Numbered from the stretch's first letter, positions 1-8,759 are shown. The stretch is DNA of 64,000 nucleotides from Ornithinibacillus sp047228935 (GCF_047228935.1 NZ_JBFEGG010000008.1:9857-73856); one strand, 5' to 3'. The notes: generated by a model from the sequence alone, not told the origin. Translations and numbers: made by a program.

Positions 1-60
1 ATTTTTATCTTAACGAATATTGGCAGTTGGATGGAACGGAGGATGAGACAGAGTGATTAA
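1..60 (+). CDS. Amino-acid ABC transporter permease, C-terminal end (partial)
   Basis: Frame 1 reads open from the window edge to a TAA at 58-60, giving about 19 residues ending SWMERRMRQSD. An end of the form LERR followed by a short charged tail is typical of polar amino-acid ABC permeases. The stop overlaps the GTG start of the ATPase gene by eight bases, the usual translational coupling in these operons. Only the tail is visible, so the substrate cannot be judged. Confidence 0.55.
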   Translation: MFILTNIGSWMERRMRQSD

Positions 61-775
61 GACAATCGATCTTACTAAGTCATTTGGAGATAACACGGTT
101 TTAAAAGATATCAATACAACAATTAGTAAAGGTGAAGTCGTAGCTATAATTGGTCCATCTGGTTCAGGGAAGTCAACCTTCCTACGTTGTTTAAATCTGT
201 TAGAAAATCCAACAGGTGGCTATATTTGGATAAAGGATAAAGAAATAACCAATCCAAAAGTAAATAAATTAGAAGTTAGAAAACATATTGGTATGGTATT
301 TCAGCATTTTCATTTGTTTCCACATATGACGGTTTTGGAAAATGTTACGTATGCCCCGATCAAAGTTAAAAATATGAAAAAAGATGTTGCTGAGAAATTG
401 GCTAATGAATTGCTAGCAAAAGTTGGTTTAATCGATAAGGCTAAAGCTTATCCTAGTCGGTTATCTGGGGGGCAGAAGCAACGGGTTGCGATAGCTAGAG
501 CGTTAGCGATGGATCCGGAGATTATGTTATTTGATGAACCAACCTCCGCACTAGACCCAGAAATGGTAAAGGAAGTTTTAGATGTTATGAAAGACCTTGC
601 ACAAACAGGGATGACAATGGTAGTTGTAACGCATGAAATGAATTTTGCCAGGGAAGTATCTGATCGAGTTTTCTTTATGGATGATGGGTATATAGTGGAA
701 GAAGGGGACCCAGAGGAATTCTTTAAAAAACCAAGGACAAAGAGGGCAGAAGAATTTTTGTCAAAAGTATTATAA
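53..775 (+). CDS. Polar amino-acid ABC transporter ATP-binding protein (GlnQ family)
   Basis: This 240-residue protein hydrolyses ATP to power import of a polar amino acid by the permease encoded just upstream. It has the full ABC layout: Walker A GPSGSGKST at residues 34-42, a Q-loop in MVFQHFHLFPHMT, the signature LSGGQKQRVAIARAL, Walker B IMLFDEPTSALDP, and the switch histidine in VVVTHEM. Length and motifs match the GlnQ/ArtP/TcyC class. The start is GTG, eight bases inside the preceding permease gene. A strong bidirectional terminator follows directly, so it closes its operon. The substrate (glutamine, arginine, cystine or other) is not determinable from the ATPase alone. Confidence 0.93.
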   Translation: MIKTIDLTKSFGDNTVLKDINTTISKGEVVAIIGPSGSGKSTFLRCLNLLENPTGGYIWIKDKEITNPKVNKLEVRKHIGMVFQHFHLFPHMTVLENVTYAPIKVKNMKKDVAEKLANELLAKVGLIDKAKAYPSRLSGGQKQRVAIARALAMDPEIMLFDEPTSALDPEMVKEVLDVMKDLAQTGMTMVVVTHEMNFAREVSDRVFFMDDGYIVEEGDPEEFFKKPRTKRAEEFLSKVL

Positions 776-778
776 AAA

Positions 779-812
779 CCTCGGATGAGCATAGTCTCAT
801 CCGAGGTTTATT
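779..812. terminator. Bidirectional rho-independent terminator
   Basis: An 11-bp perfect inverted repeat (CCTCGGATGAG / CTCATCCGAGG, loop CATAGT) is flanked by A-rich sequence on the left and T-rich on the right. It sits between the convergent ATPase and glutathione peroxidase genes and can serve both. Confidence 0.9.
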
Positions 813-813
813 G

Positions 814-1290
814 TTATGCAAAAAGCTTTACTATATCTTTTTCAAGCTTATCTGGTGTTGTTTGTGGAGCATAACGCTTTATTACTTCTCCATTTTGATC
901 TACTAAAAATTTCGTGAAATTCCACTTAATATCTTCTGTCAACAATCCTTTTGCTTCACTAGTTAAGTATTTAAATAGGGGATGTGCATTGTCACCCTTC
1001 ACATCAATTTTCTCAAACATTTGAAAGGTAACACCGTAGTTCATTTGGCAAAAGTCGGCAATTTCATCACTAGAACCTGGCTCTTGGTTGCCAAATTGGT
1101 CACAAGGGAATCCGAGAACCTCGAAGCCTTTATCTTGATACGTATCATATAATCGTTGTAGTCCTTCATATTGAGGAGTAAATCCACATTTACTTGCTGT
1201 GTTTACAATAAGTAAAACTTTACCATTATATTCGCTCAAATCTTTTATTTCACCTTTTAAGGTTGTTGCGGAAAAATTATAAATACTCAT
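814..1290 (-). CDS. Glutathione peroxidase family protein (thiol peroxidase)
   Basis: This 158-residue cytoplasmic peroxidase of the Gpx/BsaA family reduces hydroperoxides. In bacilli the electron donor is usually thioredoxin rather than glutathione (family knowledge). Cys35 in NTASKCGFT is the catalytic cysteine. Gln69 in CDQFGNQEPGS and the Trp of IKWNFTKFL complete the recognisable tetrad. The start at 1290 is chosen because AAGGAGGGG lies nine bases upstream; an in-frame ATG ten codons earlier lies upstream of that ribosome site. It lies downstream of trhO on the same strand, but a terminator between them suggests separate transcription. Confidence 0.92.
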   Translation of the reverse strand: MSIYNFSATTLKGEIKDLSEYNGKVLLIVNTASKCGFTPQYEGLQRLYDTYQDKGFEVLGFPCDQFGNQEPGSSDEIADFCQMNYGVTFQMFEKIDVKGDNAHPLFKYLTSEAKGLLTEDIKWNFTKFLVDQNGEVIKRYAPQTTPDKLEKDIVKLFA

Positions 1291-1346
1291 TGGTAAAAAT
1301 CCCCTCCTTACAACCATCATAGCAAATTGTTGAAATGATTAAAAAC

Positions 1347-1372
1347 AAAAAGACGACCATTGGCCGTCTTTA
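1347..1372 (-). terminator. Terminator of trhO
   Basis: On the minus strand AAAGACGGCC and GGTCGTCTTT pair around a short loop and are followed by TTTTTGTTTTT. It sits between the trhO stop and the peroxidase gene. Confidence 0.8.
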
Positions 1373-1376
1373 TTAG

Positions 1377-2345
1377 TTATTGAGCTACCTTTTCTTCTTG
1401 AGCAATGACTGCTAGTCTATTCTCAATTTCTTCTTGTGTTAGGTTATGCTCTTGTACATATAGGTTTCGTGGGTGTACACGGCATTCGTGTGTACAGCCT
1501 CGCATATATTTATGCTCATTTTCTTCTGAGCAGAGAATTTGTTTATTACATTCAGGGTTTGCACAATTTACAAAGCGTTCACATGGTTCGCCGTCAAAGT
1601 AATCTTTTCCAACTACAACATGTTCTTTACGGTTAATATCAACAGCAATACGCTCGTCAAACACGTAGCATTTACCGTCCCATAGTTCACCTTGTACTTC
1701 GGGATCCTTACCATAAGTGACAATACCACCATGAAGTTGGGCAACGTCTTCGAAGCCTTCCTTAATCATCCAACCAGTGAATTTCTCACAGCGAATACCA
1801 CCTGTACAGTACATTAAAATCTTTTTACCTTCAATTAGGTGTCTGTTTTTACGTACCCATTCTGGAAGTTCACGGAAGTTGTCAATGTCAGGATTTAGTG
1901 CCCCACGAAAATGACCTAATTCATATTCATAATCATTACGTGTATCAAAAATAACGACATCATCACGTTCCATTGCTTCACGCCACTCTTTAGGCGTTAG
2001 GAATTCACCTGTTAATTCTTTCGGATCTGGATTTTCTTCCTCATCCAAACGAAGTGTTACTAATTCTTTGCGTGGACGAACATGCATTTTCTTGAAGGCA
2101 TGGCCATCATGTTCATCTACTTTGAACGTTAAATCTGCAAAACGAGGGTCATTATGCATCATTTCCATGTACTTATTTGTACTTTCAACAGTTCCAGAAA
2201 CGGTACCGTTAATTCCCTCTTTCGCTACTAAAATTCTTCCTTTTAATCCGATTTCTTTACAAAAGGCTAAATGGTCTTTTGCAAAAGTTTCCGGATCATC
2301 GATTTCTACATACTTGTAGTACAATAATACTCGATAATCTCCCAT
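1377..2345 (-). CDS. trhO: tRNA uridine(34) hydroxylase, rhodanese family
   Basis: The 322-residue protein matches TrhO/YbfQ, which makes 5-hydroxyuridine at the wobble position of certain tRNAs using oxygen. An N-terminal acylphosphatase-like region begins MGDYRVLLYYKYVEIDDPE. It is followed by a central rhodanese domain with the active cysteine in ILMYCTGGIRCEKF near residue 180. The C-terminal segment is cysteine-rich (CANPECNKQILCSEEN and RGCTHECRVHPRN), as expected for this family. Length is typical. The next downstream gene is the peroxidase, but a terminator separates them. Confidence 0.93.
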   Translation of the reverse strand: MGDYRVLLYYKYVEIDDPETFAKDHLAFCKEIGLKGRILVAKEGINGTVSGTVESTNKYMEMMHNDPRFADLTFKVDEHDGHAFKKMHVRPRKELVTLRLDEEENPDPKELTGEFLTPKEWREAMERDDVVIFDTRNDYEYELGHFRGALNPDIDNFRELPEWVRKNRHLIEGKKILMYCTGGIRCEKFTGWMIKEGFEDVAQLHGGIVTYGKDPEVQGELWDGKCYVFDERIAVDINRKEHVVVGKDYFDGEPCERFVNCANPECNKQILCSEENEHKYMRGCTHECRVHPRNLYVQEHNLTQEEIENRLAVIAQEEKVAQ

Positions 2346-2743
2346 TTTTCATTACCACCTATCATTCATATTTGCAAGATATAAATGTTGGCAGTCGCTA
2401 TTTACTTTTTTATAATCTTGCAAGTGTATAGTTTAACAAGTTTTTACAAAAAATTCAATAGCCTATTGGTTCGAGGGATTAATCCGAATTATTGTTGAAT
2501 CAAATAAATTTATCACCAATTAAGCAATATTATGTATTTTATTCAACTAATCAAACAATTTTTAGAATTTTTTTTAGTAAAACATTCTCATTCGCTTGAT
2601 TTTTTCTAGTTAAACGGTTAAAGTATAGGTAGCAAAAGGTAATTGAAATTAGTAATACTTTACGATCTCTTTATCCGAAGTAGGTGTAAAAGTATTAAGG
2701 TTCAATTGTACTTTGCAAGCTATTTGATAAGGAGGTCATATAA
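2346..2743. other. 398-bp intergenic region; probable long csp leader
   Basis: No convincing gene is visible. The region divides divergent trhO and the cold-shock gene. A weak sigma-A candidate for the csp gene is TTGATT near 2597 with TAAAGT 17 bases on, which would give a 5' leader of over 100 bases. Long structured leaders are normal for cold-shock genes, where they control mRNA stability and translation in the cold. The promoter assignment is tentative. Confidence 0.4.
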
Positions 2744-2941
2744 ATGACTGGTAAAGTAAAATGGTTTAACGCAGAAAAAGGTTTCGGTTTCATCGAGCGC
2801 GAAGACGGTGACGATGTATTCGTACACTTCTCAGCTATTCAATCTGAAGGTTTCAAAACTCTTGAAGAAGGTCAAGACGTTGAATTTGAAATCGTAGAAG
2901 GTAACCGCGGACCACAAGCAGCTAACGTTACTAAATTATAA
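2744..2941 (+). CDS. Cold-shock protein (CspA/CspB family)
   Basis: This 65-residue single cold-shock domain protein is a nucleic-acid chaperone that melts mRNA secondary structure. Both RNA-binding motifs are intact: KGFGFIE (RNP1) and DVFVHFSAI (RNP2). The C-terminal EIVEGNRGPQAANVTK is nearly identical to Bacillus CspB/CspD. An AAGGAGGT ribosome site sits at ideal distance from the ATG. Codon choice is biased to a few codons, consistent with high expression. It is monocistronic, with a long leader in front and a terminator behind. Which csp paralogue it is cannot be told from one copy. Confidence 0.96.
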   Translation: MTGKVKWFNAEKGFGFIEREDGDDVFVHFSAIQSEGFKTLEEGQDVEFEIVEGNRGPQAANVTKL

Positions 2942-2954
2942 TTAAAACAACCAC

Positions 2955-2988
2955 AAAGGCTTATCTCACTTGAGGTAAGCCTTTTTAT
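2955..2988 (+). terminator. Terminator of the cold-shock gene
   Basis: AAAGGCTTATCTCA pairs with TGAGGTAAGCCTTT and is followed by TTTT, 14 bases after the stop codon. Confidence 0.88.
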
Positions 2989-3020
2989 ATAGGTATAGGA
3001 ATATATGGTGAGGTGGGCGG

Positions 3021-3701
3021 ATGAAGTCGTTTAATTGGAAAGAAAAATCGAAAGAAGAGTGGGATAATCGCGCTTCGTACTGGAGTAGTCGTAGTCAAAA
3101 CATGTGGGATAGTGGCAGTCGAAAGGATATTATTCCATTTCTAAATAAGCATTTAGCAAGTCAATCAAAGATTTTAGATGTAGGCTGTGGTGACGGTTAT
3201 GGAACCAATAAATTACATACGTTAGGTCATGAACTTATCGGTGTAGATATATCAGAAGAGATGATTACGCATGCTAAAAAGAAGAATTCCAATATCCCAT
3301 TTTTAGTTGCTGATGTTCAAGATATCCCATTAGAGGATAAGTCCGTAGATGCTATAGTATGTATTAATGTTTTGGAATGGGTTGAAGTCCCTTATCATGC
3401 TTTAGAAGAATTCAAACGGATAGTAAGTAAGGACGGTCTCCTTTGTGTCGGCATTCTGGGGCCAACTGCAGGACCTAGAACGAATGGATATCGAAAGGTT
3501 TATGGTGATCACACGATCAGCAATACGATGATGCCCTGGGAATTCCAGAAGCTTGCAGAAGAAAATGGATTTACATTAGTGGATGAACTTGCTGTATATA
3601 AAGAAGGCGTAAAAAAGCAACATTACGAAGGATTATCAACACAATTGAAACAAGCTTTAAGCTTTATGTGGGTATTTTTATTACGCAAGGAAGGAAAATA
3701 G
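3021..3701 (+). CDS. Class I SAM-dependent methyltransferase
   Basis: A 226-residue soluble methyltransferase with a Rossmann core. Motif I is LDVGCGDGYGTNKL near residue 58, the acidic loop at the end of beta-2 is LIGVDISEEM, and motif IV is DAIVCINVLEWV. Such proteins move a methyl group from S-adenosylmethionine to a small molecule; the acceptor is unknown. It resembles the YodH-type methyltransferases of bacilli. A GGTGAGGTGG site precedes the ATG. The next small gene starts one base after its stop, so the two are probably co-translated. Confidence 0.8.
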   Translation: MKSFNWKEKSKEEWDNRASYWSSRSQNMWDSGSRKDIIPFLNKHLASQSKILDVGCGDGYGTNKLHTLGHELIGVDISEEMITHAKKKNSNIPFLVADVQDIPLEDKSVDAIVCINVLEWVEVPYHALEEFKRIVSKDGLLCVGILGPTAGPRTNGYRKVYGDHTISNTMMPWEFQKLAEENGFTLVDELAVYKEGVKKQHYEGLSTQLKQALSFMWVFLLRKEGK

Positions 3702-3702
3702 G

Positions 3703-3999
3703 ATGGACAGAAAACAAATAGAAGAACAAATAATAAAAAATTATCAAAGCGATGAAAAGATGATGATTCTTATATTCGCTCAGTGGTGTATTAATCATGA
3801 CCTTGACCCAGTAACACTATATAATTCTGCTTACCCAAATCAGTTGAAAAATCATGCTTTGGAAGAGGCGATGGAATTAACCGTTCCCAAAAATGAAGCA
3901 GGAGAAATCTCGAATGAGACAGTACTTAATGTCTTACAGCTTTTTGGGAACGATGATTTAGCTTTTATCGTTCAAAGTGAAATAGAGAAGCTTAAATAG
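3703..3999 (+). CDS. Conserved hypothetical protein, 98 residues
   Basis: I do not recognise this family. It is a small, acidic, soluble, mainly helical protein without signal peptide or membrane segment. It begins one base after the methyltransferase stop, with AAGGAAAATAGG as ribosome site inside the end of that gene, which argues for a real co-translated product. Its 3' end overlaps the convergent dehydrogenase gene by eight bases. Confidence 0.65.
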   Translation: MDRKQIEEQIIKNYQSDEKMMILIFAQWCINHDLDPVTLYNSAYPNQLKNHALEEAMELTVPKNEAGEISNETVLNVLQLFGNDDLAFIVQSEIEKLK

Positions 4000-4873
4000 T
4001 GGAATCGAATAGCTTAATTAAAGCTTGTGTTCCACTATCCTCTTCACCTTTTTCAGCTAACTCTTGAAATAGTTTAAGGGATAATGCGAGTCCTGGGGTT
4101 GATAGCCCCATTTCCTCAGCTGATTCTAAAGCAATTTTCATATCTTTAATGAAGTGTTTTACATAAAACCCTGGAGCAAAGTCTCCTTCAATCATACGTG
4201 GAGCAAGTTTTGATAATGAAAAGCTTCCAGCTGCCCCTGTTGTAATGCTATCTAATACTCGTACTGGATCAAGGCCAGCTTTTTTCGCATAAACTATTGC
4301 CTCACAAACACCGATCATGTTGGTAGCAATTGCAATCTGGTTACTTAGTTTGGTGTGCTGACCTGCTCCTGCTTTTCCTTGCAAAATAATATTACTACCC
4401 ATTACTTCAAAAATCGGTAAAACGACATCGAAAGCCTCTTTGTCTCCTCCAACCATAATGGCTAAACTACCACTTTTAGCCCCAATATCGCCGCCAGACA
4501 CTGGTGCGTCTAAAGCATGTATTTCTTTTTTCTTTGCTTTTTCATATATTTCTTCAGCTAGGGAAGGCTTTGATGTTGTCATATCAATGATGTAAGTACC
4601 AGGTTTGGCATTTTCAATAATCCCATTCTCTCCAAAGTACACTTCCTCAACATCCTTTGGATAACCAACAATCGAAATAATAACGTCTGAATCAGAAGCT
4701 AACGCGCGGACAGAGTCCTTCCAAGTTGCGCCATTATCTATTAATACTTCAGCCTTCGCTTTCGTTCTAGTGTAAACTGAGACGGGATAGCCAGCATTAA
4801 GCAAATTTAATACCATGCTTTTCCCCATGACTCCTGTTCCAATAAACCCAATCTTAGTATCGTTTTTAAGCAT
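3992..4873 (-). CDS. ykwC: Beta-hydroxyacid dehydrogenase family oxidoreductase (YkwC)
   Basis: A 293-residue NAD(P)-dependent dehydrogenase of the 3-hydroxyisobutyrate / 6-phosphogluconate dehydrogenase superfamily. The N-terminal Rossmann fold starts IGFIGTGVMGKSM. The substrate-binding motif DAPVSGGDIGAKSGSLAIMVGG and the catalytic lysine region GQHTKLSNQ follow in order. The whole protein resembles B. subtilis YkwC from end to end; its physiological substrate is not established. The start at 4873 follows AGAGGAGTG by six bases. A longer in-frame extension to 4969 lacks a ribosome site and would run into the divergent gene's control region. Confidence 0.9.
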   Translation of the reverse strand: MLKNDTKIGFIGTGVMGKSMVLNLLNAGYPVSVYTRTKAKAEVLIDNGATWKDSVRALASDSDVIISIVGYPKDVEEVYFGENGIIENAKPGTYIIDMTTSKPSLAEEIYEKAKKKEIHALDAPVSGGDIGAKSGSLAIMVGGDKEAFDVVLPIFEVMGSNIILQGKAGAGQHTKLSNQIAIATNMIGVCEAIVYAKKAGLDPVRVLDSITTGAAGSFSLSKLAPRMIEGDFAPGFYVKHFIKDMKIALESAEEMGLSTPGLALSLKLFQELAEKGEEDSGTQALIKLFDSTI

Positions 4874-4957
4874 TATGTAACACTCCTCTCTTGATTTTAC
4901 TATATAATGAATTTTAACATTATTAAAGTAAATAACTTTCTGAGGAGTTGGACAAGT

Positions 4958-5407
4958 ATGGAATGGCATTTAAAAAGCTTTCAAGAACTAACAAACAATG
5001 AATTATACGAGATTTTAAAAGCGAGAACCGATATTTTTGTAGTGGAGCAAGATTGTCCATACCCTGAATTAGATAATTGTGATCAAGAGTCATTACATTA
5101 CTTTTTAACCGTTGATGGTGAATTAGCAGCTTACATAAGACTACTTCCTAAAGGATTGAAGTATGAAGACTACGTGGCAATTGGACGAGTTATGGTTGTA
5201 AAGAAATATAGATCCTATGGTTATGCACGTCAAATCATGGAAAAAGGGATTCATTATATCCATGAGGAATGGAAGGAAAATAAAATTAAGATTCAAGCAC
5301 AAGTGTATTTAAGAAATTTTTACGGTTCATTCGGATTTGAACAAATTTCAAATGAGTATTTAGAGGATGGCATTCCACATATTGACATGGTTCTCGAGCG
5401 GAAATAA
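4958..5407 (+). CDS. GNAT family N-acetyltransferase (ElaA type)
   Basis: A 149-residue acetyl-CoA-dependent acetyltransferase. The opening MEWHLKSFQELTNNELYEIL and FVVEQDCPYPELDN are hallmarks of the ElaA subfamily. The acetyl-CoA loop is IGRVMVVKKYRSYGYARQIM, and the fold ends FYGSFGFEQISNEYLEDGIPH. The acceptor is unknown. The start at 4958 follows CTGAGGAG by a standard gap; an in-frame ATG at 4907 has no ribosome site. It is divergent from ykwC. Confidence 0.88.
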   Translation: MEWHLKSFQELTNNELYEILKARTDIFVVEQDCPYPELDNCDQESLHYFLTVDGELAAYIRLLPKGLKYEDYVAIGRVMVVKKYRSYGYARQIMEKGIHYIHEEWKENKIKIQAQVYLRNFYGSFGFEQISNEYLEDGIPHIDMVLERK

Positions 5408-5486
5408 AGAATCATTATATTGCTTTTACACATAGTATTATTAGCAACCTTTTTCAAGTCAATTCGTATATAAAGGAGGCTAATAA

Positions 5487-6164
5487 ATGATTTCTAGTGA
5501 GCAATTAAGTCAGTTTAAACATGCATTATTAGCTCGGCAAAATGAATTGATTGACCATGTTCAAGATCACTATGGATTAAATACCGAATTTGCGAAAGAG
5601 TCCATTAGTGAGCTTTCTAATTATGATAATCACCCTGCAGATCTTGGAACTGAACTGTATGAAAGAGAAAAGGATCTAGCTTTAAACGAGCATGTGGAAA
5701 AGGAGCTTGAAGAAATCAATGAAGCTTTGCATGCGATAGAACAAGGAACATATGGGATTTGTCGTGAGTGTGGTGCTGATATTCCAATGGAGCGACTTTT
5801 AGCGGTACCAACTACAGACCGTTGCGTAAATCATGCGACGAATAATACGTTTAATCGTGAACGAACGGTTGAAGAGGAAGTGTTTAGTCCGAATATTAAT
5901 CCTGATGAAGTAACCGATGAAGAGCAAGTTGGCTATGATGCAGAAGATGCATGGCAAGAAGTAAGTCGTTATGGAACATCAGAAACTGCGGCAGACTTCT
6001 ATGGTGATCAGGAAAACTATGATGAAATGTACCCGAATAGTGATGAAAATGTAGGGTATGTCGAGGATATTGAGAACGTTGCAGCTGCAGATTCACATGG
6101 TAATTTTACCGGTGTAACATATCTTCATAATAAATATGAAGCTCAATTAGATGAAGAAGAATAG
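5487..6164 (+). CDS. yteA: YteA-like protein with DksA/TraR-type zinc finger
   Basis: A 225-residue soluble protein. The N-terminal 90 residues form a helical hairpin as in DksA/TraR. The zinc-finger segment CRECGADIPMERLLAVPTTDRCVNH follows near residue 93; the fourth ligand position is His rather than Cys. The acidic C-terminal half ends in the pattern SHGNFTGVTYLHNKYEAQL, which is shared by bacillar YteA proteins. DksA relatives bind the RNA polymerase secondary channel; the YteA role is not well defined and is linked by annotation to sporulation. AAGGAGG precedes the ATG. Confidence 0.85.
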   Translation: MISSEQLSQFKHALLARQNELIDHVQDHYGLNTEFAKESISELSNYDNHPADLGTELYEREKDLALNEHVEKELEEINEALHAIEQGTYGICRECGADIPMERLLAVPTTDRCVNHATNNTFNRERTVEEEVFSPNINPDEVTDEEQVGYDAEDAWQEVSRYGTSETAADFYGDQENYDEMYPNSDENVGYVEDIENVAAADSHGNFTGVTYLHNKYEAQLDEEE

Positions 6165-6171
6165 AGTTTAC

Positions 6172-6207
6172 GCACACAATAATAAATAGTTGTTGTGTGC
6201 TTTTTTA
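6172..6207 (+). terminator. Terminator of yteA
   Basis: GCACACAA and TTGTGTGC pair across a 13-base loop and are followed by TTTTTTAT. Confidence 0.85.
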
Positions 6208-6260
6208 TATGTGAAACTTAGTTAATTTGAATTCCGTATATAAGGTAAGGAGTGATAATA

Positions 6261-6464
6261 ATGAGTGAAAAAGGTTGTATTAAATGTGGAAGCATGAATG
6301 CGGATAAAAAGGAAGTCGCGATGACAGGCACGGGCCTCTCTAAAATGTTTGATATTCAGCATAATCAATTTATCGTCGTTTACTGTAAGAACTGCGGCTA
6401 CTCTGAATTCTATAACAAACAGAGCTCGGCAGGAGGAAATATTTTGGATTTATTTTTTGGATAA
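6261..6464 (+). CDS. Small zinc-ribbon protein
   Basis: A 67-residue protein with two CxxC pairs, CIKCG near the N terminus and CKNCGY near residue 48, which form a zinc ribbon. The conserved GxGLSKMFDIQHNQF middle and the GGNILDLFFG end match a family annotated as nucleic-acid-binding zinc-ribbon proteins in bacilli. Function is unproven. ATG 6261 is eight bases from AAGGAG; the in-frame GTG at 6252 overlaps that ribosome site and is rejected. Confidence 0.82.
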   Translation: MSEKGCIKCGSMNADKKEVAMTGTGLSKMFDIQHNQFIVVYCKNCGYSEFYNKQSSAGGNILDLFFG

Positions 6465-6472
6465 GTTAAATC

Positions 6473-6506
6473 GTAGGTCTGCCAGAATTCTGACAGACCT
6501 ACAGTT
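6473..6506. terminator. Bidirectional terminator
   Basis: GTAGGTCTG and CAGACCTAC form a stem with an inner CAG-AATT-CTG hairpin, followed by GTTTTAT on the plus strand. It lies between the convergent zinc-ribbon genes. Confidence 0.8.
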
Positions 6507-7349
6507 TTATGGTAGGAAATAAAACAAATCATTAATAATTCTTCCAAATAACGAATTGGAAAATAAAATAATAAGTAAAAGTTCGACAAAATAGAGTCCT
6601 AGCAATGTATAAATCTTATCAAAACCGGAGCCTTCTCTTTCAAATAAAATAAGTGCTGGAACAGCAAAAATTGGACCTAAAACACCTATTGATAAAAAGA
6701 TTACTGGTAATAACGGCATTTGGCCAAGTGCAAGTAAAGACCCTGCGATATAAATGAGTACGTAGGGCAATAAGTATGCACCATATTTTCCTATTACGCC
6801 TAAATACGTGAGGTCCATTTTCGATATTTTTATTGCAGCAAAAGTAAGGGATGCAAACCCAATAAATAATATCGAGAGAATCACTAAGGGTGCAATAAAT
6901 CCGTAAAATATAGATGGACCAGGCATAAACCAATTCGATCTTGAGTAAAAGGCTACCGGTAAAAAAGTACTTAGAGCAATAAATAAGCTGAATGCAACGA
7001 TTGTAATAATTGCGGAATAAATATCATTATGATTTGCCTTTTTTGCCATACTAGGCTTTTTGATGAGCGTCATGAAAAAGTGTCCAAAGTTAACAAAAAT
7101 GTTCGCTAGCTTATCAGAAAAATCCTTTTTATTTGTTTCTGTTTTGGTTTGGTCTTGTGAATTAGTAGCTGTTGTATCTTGAATAACAGATTGTTGTGCT
7201 TCCAGACTTGGAGCACTTTCTTCTTCACCTACCACATTAACAATTAAATCTTCTAATGGCTTTTCCTTCTTATTTCCATCCAGTGGAGAACCACAATTAA
7301 TACAATATTTTCCCCCATCTGCTTCATGGCCACAATGCGCACAGATCAT
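6507..7349 (-). CDS. Zinc-ribbon membrane protein
   Basis: A 280-residue protein. An N-terminal zinc ribbon CAHCGHEADGGKYCINCG (residues 3-20) is followed by a low-complexity Gln/Thr-rich linker (about 30-75). About five hydrophobic segments then run from residue 110 to the C terminus, including FIAPLVILSILFIGFASLTF and YLLPYVLIYIAGSLLAL. The domain plan is that of the poorly characterised YIP1-like/zinc-ribbon membrane proteins of Firmicutes. No function can be assigned. It is monocistronic. Confidence 0.72.
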   Translation of the reverse strand: MICAHCGHEADGGKYCINCGSPLDGNKKEKPLEDLIVNVVGEEESAPSLEAQQSVIQDTTATNSQDQTKTETNKKDFSDKLANIFVNFGHFFMTLIKKPSMAKKANHNDIYSAIITIVAFSLFIALSTFLPVAFYSRSNWFMPGPSIFYGFIAPLVILSILFIGFASLTFAAIKISKMDLTYLGVIGKYGAYLLPYVLIYIAGSLLALGQMPLLPVIFLSIGVLGPIFAVPALILFEREGSGFDKIYTLLGLYFVELLLIILFSNSLFGRIINDLFYFLP

Positions 7350-7425
7350 AAGACCACTCTCCCATCTATTTGATAAATAAATGATACTATAAACAATTTC
7401 GACATAAAAGAATATTTTATTCCAT

Positions 7426-7454
7426 AAAAAAAGAAGGGGGGAGGAACCCTTCTT
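7426..7454 (-). terminator. Terminator of htrB
   Basis: On the minus strand AGAAGGG and CCCTTCT pair, followed by a run of seven T. It begins directly after the htrB stop codon. Confidence 0.85.
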
Positions 7455-8759
7455 TTACTGATTATCCATAGCAGTAAGCTTCAGATCAACGGTTTGTTTC
7501 TCGCCATTTCGATATATTTCAAGCTTCACGGTATCTCCAACCTGTGTTTCATTGTACATATATTTTCTGAGTTCTAACGCTGTTGGTGTTTCGTGATCGT
7601 CAATTTTAGTAATCACATCAAATTGTTGTAATCCTGCTTCTTCAGCAGGGGAACCAGGCTCTACACTTGCAATGACCATACCATGTTCTACCCCTTCTGG
7701 AAGGGAGATATTATGGCGGTATTGCATTGGTACTTGATTTATTGTAGCCATACTTATGCCGATAAATGGACGTTGAACTTTTCCGCTTGATTCTAGTTGT
7801 TCCATAATCGGTAGGGCAGCATTGATTGGGATAGCAAAACCAATTCCTTCAACTTGTGTACTAGCTATTTTCATGGAATTAATCCCAATAACTTCTCCGT
7901 TAGAATCAACTAACGCACCACCACTGTTACCAGGGTTAATAGCGGCATCGGTTTGAATAACCTCGGTAATCCAATCTGCTACTTGATCTCCATTTGTGTC
8001 TACAGAAACGGAGCGTTCTAGACCACTAATGATTCCTTTTGTTAAAGAATTCGCAAATTCAATTCCTAGCGGATTACCAATTGCAAATACAGTTTCTCCA
8101 ACTTGTTTATTTTCCATTGAACCTAATGTAGCAACACGAGTTACTTTTTCACCATCAATTTCAAGTACTGCTAAATCAGTTAATTCATCTGTACCAAGAA
8201 CTTTTGCCGGAATGCGCTCATCTTCTGATAATACAACTTCAACCTGTTCTGCACCATTTACAACATGATGATTTGTCACGACATATGCTTTTCCATTTTC
8301 CTTCTTATAAATAATCCCTGAACCAGTTCCAGCTTCTTCACTGTTAGTCCAAATGCTTTGTCTTTGCAAATTCGTAACCCCTACAACTGCTTCAGAAACC
8401 TCTGCAAGATTAGTTGAGCTATCTGCATCCTCTGCTGCCATTGTTGTGATGATATCAGGGTTTGATTTATCACTGCCAAGTGCATGATTGGTTTGGCTAC
8501 TGCTTGTTTCACCAAATGTAATAATATTATTTGCAAGAAGGATAAGTAATATGGCAACTGGAATTAACCCACCTAATATACCGAAGAAGAATGCTTTTAT
8601 GCCTGAAGGGCTTTTTCCTTTTTCCTTTTTCTGCTTTGGAACGGTTGGTTTTGTTAATCCAGGGTCTTCATTATAGGTAGCTGATTGATAATTTGTATGT
8701 TCATTTATTAATGAATGTTCCTGTTCATTTTGTTGCTTTTGATTTTCATTATGTTCCAT
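7455..8759 (-). CDS. htrB: Membrane-anchored serine protease HtrB (HtrA/DegP family)
   Basis: A 434-residue quality-control protease that degrades or refolds misfolded exported proteins outside the membrane. It has an N-terminal cytoplasmic polar region, one transmembrane segment (AFFFGILGGLIPVAILLILL), a trypsin-like domain and a C-terminal PDZ domain (about 330-430). The catalytic triad is His in VTNHHVV, Asp in LTDLAVLEI and Ser in GNSGGALV. Start at 8759 is preferred because AAAGGATGG lies at good distance; the ATG four codons earlier touches that site. It is divergent from cssRS, as B. subtilis htrB (yvtA) is, so CssR control is likely. That context favours HtrB over HtrA. Confidence 0.92.
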   Translation of the reverse strand: MEHNENQKQQNEQEHSLINEHTNYQSATYNEDPGLTKPTVPKQKKEKGKSPSGIKAFFFGILGGLIPVAILLILLANNIITFGETSSSQTNHALGSDKSNPDIITTMAAEDADSSTNLAEVSEAVVGVTNLQRQSIWTNSEEAGTGSGIIYKKENGKAYVVTNHHVVNGAEQVEVVLSEDERIPAKVLGTDELTDLAVLEIDGEKVTRVATLGSMENKQVGETVFAIGNPLGIEFANSLTKGIISGLERSVSVDTNGDQVADWITEVIQTDAAINPGNSGGALVDSNGEVIGINSMKIASTQVEGIGFAIPINAALPIMEQLESSGKVQRPFIGISMATINQVPMQYRHNISLPEGVEHGMVIASVEPGSPAEEAGLQQFDVITKIDDHETPTALELRKYMYNETQVGDTVKLEIYRNGEKQTVDLKLTAMDNQ